A DNA stretch of 6,088 bases from Acetobacteraceae bacterium. Its GTDB lineage: Bacteria > Pseudomonadota > Alphaproteobacteria > Acetobacterales > Acetobacteraceae. The stretch covers positions 1 through 6,088 of the forward strand of contig JANXRT010000138.1 in assembly GCA_025356735.1 (NCBI GenBank), written 5' to 3'. A program made the position numbers and the translations under genes. This document shows, piece after piece, positions 6,052 to 6,088 of this stretch; the first letter of the stretch is position 1; each line of letters begins with the position of its first letter. A model generated the notes under the pieces. The model was given only the letters and a program-made list of their open reading frames with translations. It did no database searches and had not been told where the DNA came from.

Positions 6052-6088
6052 TCTGCCCTGGACCCGCTAAGGGACTAGTCCCTTAGCG
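6052..6088 (-). repeat. Dispersed palindromic repeat, copy 2 (upstream of secY)
   Basis: This copy contains the same 20-base palindrome as copy 1 (6067-6086), extended by CG on both sides to a perfect 24-base palindrome (6065-6088) that ends at the window edge. Read on the minus strand the tail is CGGGTCCAGGGCAGA (6052-6066), differing from copy 1 by one missing G and one G-to-A change. The tail leads into a second hairpin seen on the plus strand as CCAAGG-TTCTG-CCCTGG (6045-6061, one mismatch). It lies between secY and whatever precedes it, probably rplO, so it would be transcribed inside the spc operon. Whether the element continues past 6088 cannot be seen. Confidence 0.85.

Overview
The window is a block of the translation and secretion gene cluster of a GC-rich alphaproteobacterium, most likely a member of the Acetobacteraceae (Rhodospirillales/Acetobacterales). 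Three things suggest this. The gene order secY-adk-rpsM-rpsK-rpoA-rplQ has adk between secY and rpsM and no rpsD between rpsK and rpoA. The protein sequences are close to alphaproteobacterial forms. Two intergenic copies of a double-hairpin repeat (perfect palindrome plus a GGGTCC..GGGCAGA tail) resemble dispersed repeats that I recall from Acetobacteraceae genomes. The family-level placement is inference from memory, not from a search.

All genes lie on the minus strand, so transcription runs from right to left. From upstream to downstream: repeat copy 2 in the gap before secY (6052-6088, touching the window edge); secY (protein translocation channel); adk (adenylate kinase), overlapping the secY stop by four bases; a 243-base gap with a strong sigma70-type promoter and a structured leader of about 200 bases; rpsM (S13, TTG start); rpsK (S11); rpoA (RNA polymerase alpha); rplQ (L17); repeat copy 1 in the 72-base gap; and rarA (AAA+ replication-repair ATPase), cut by the left edge.

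secY and adk look like the end of the spc operon. rpsM-rpsK-rpoA-rplQ form the alpha operon, which appears to have its own promoter just past the adk stop, so small-subunit assembly, large-subunit assembly and RNA polymerase assembly can be co-regulated. No terminator with a U-tract is visible between adk and rpsM, so readthrough from secY-adk is probably additive to the internal promoter. rarA has no visible promoter of its own within the gap and may be cotranscribed past the repeat hairpin.

The gene content is ordinary core genome. The parts worth a second look are noncoding. The rpsM leader carries three hairpins and an eight-base copy of the 16S rRNA 3'-tail (anti-Shine-Dalgarno) sequence that could pair with the rpsM ribosome binding site. 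The two repeat copies sit in opposite orientation on either side of the ribosomal gene block. There is no gene-free stretch over 300 bases; no tRNA, rRNA, insertion sequence, CRISPR array or phage gene was seen.
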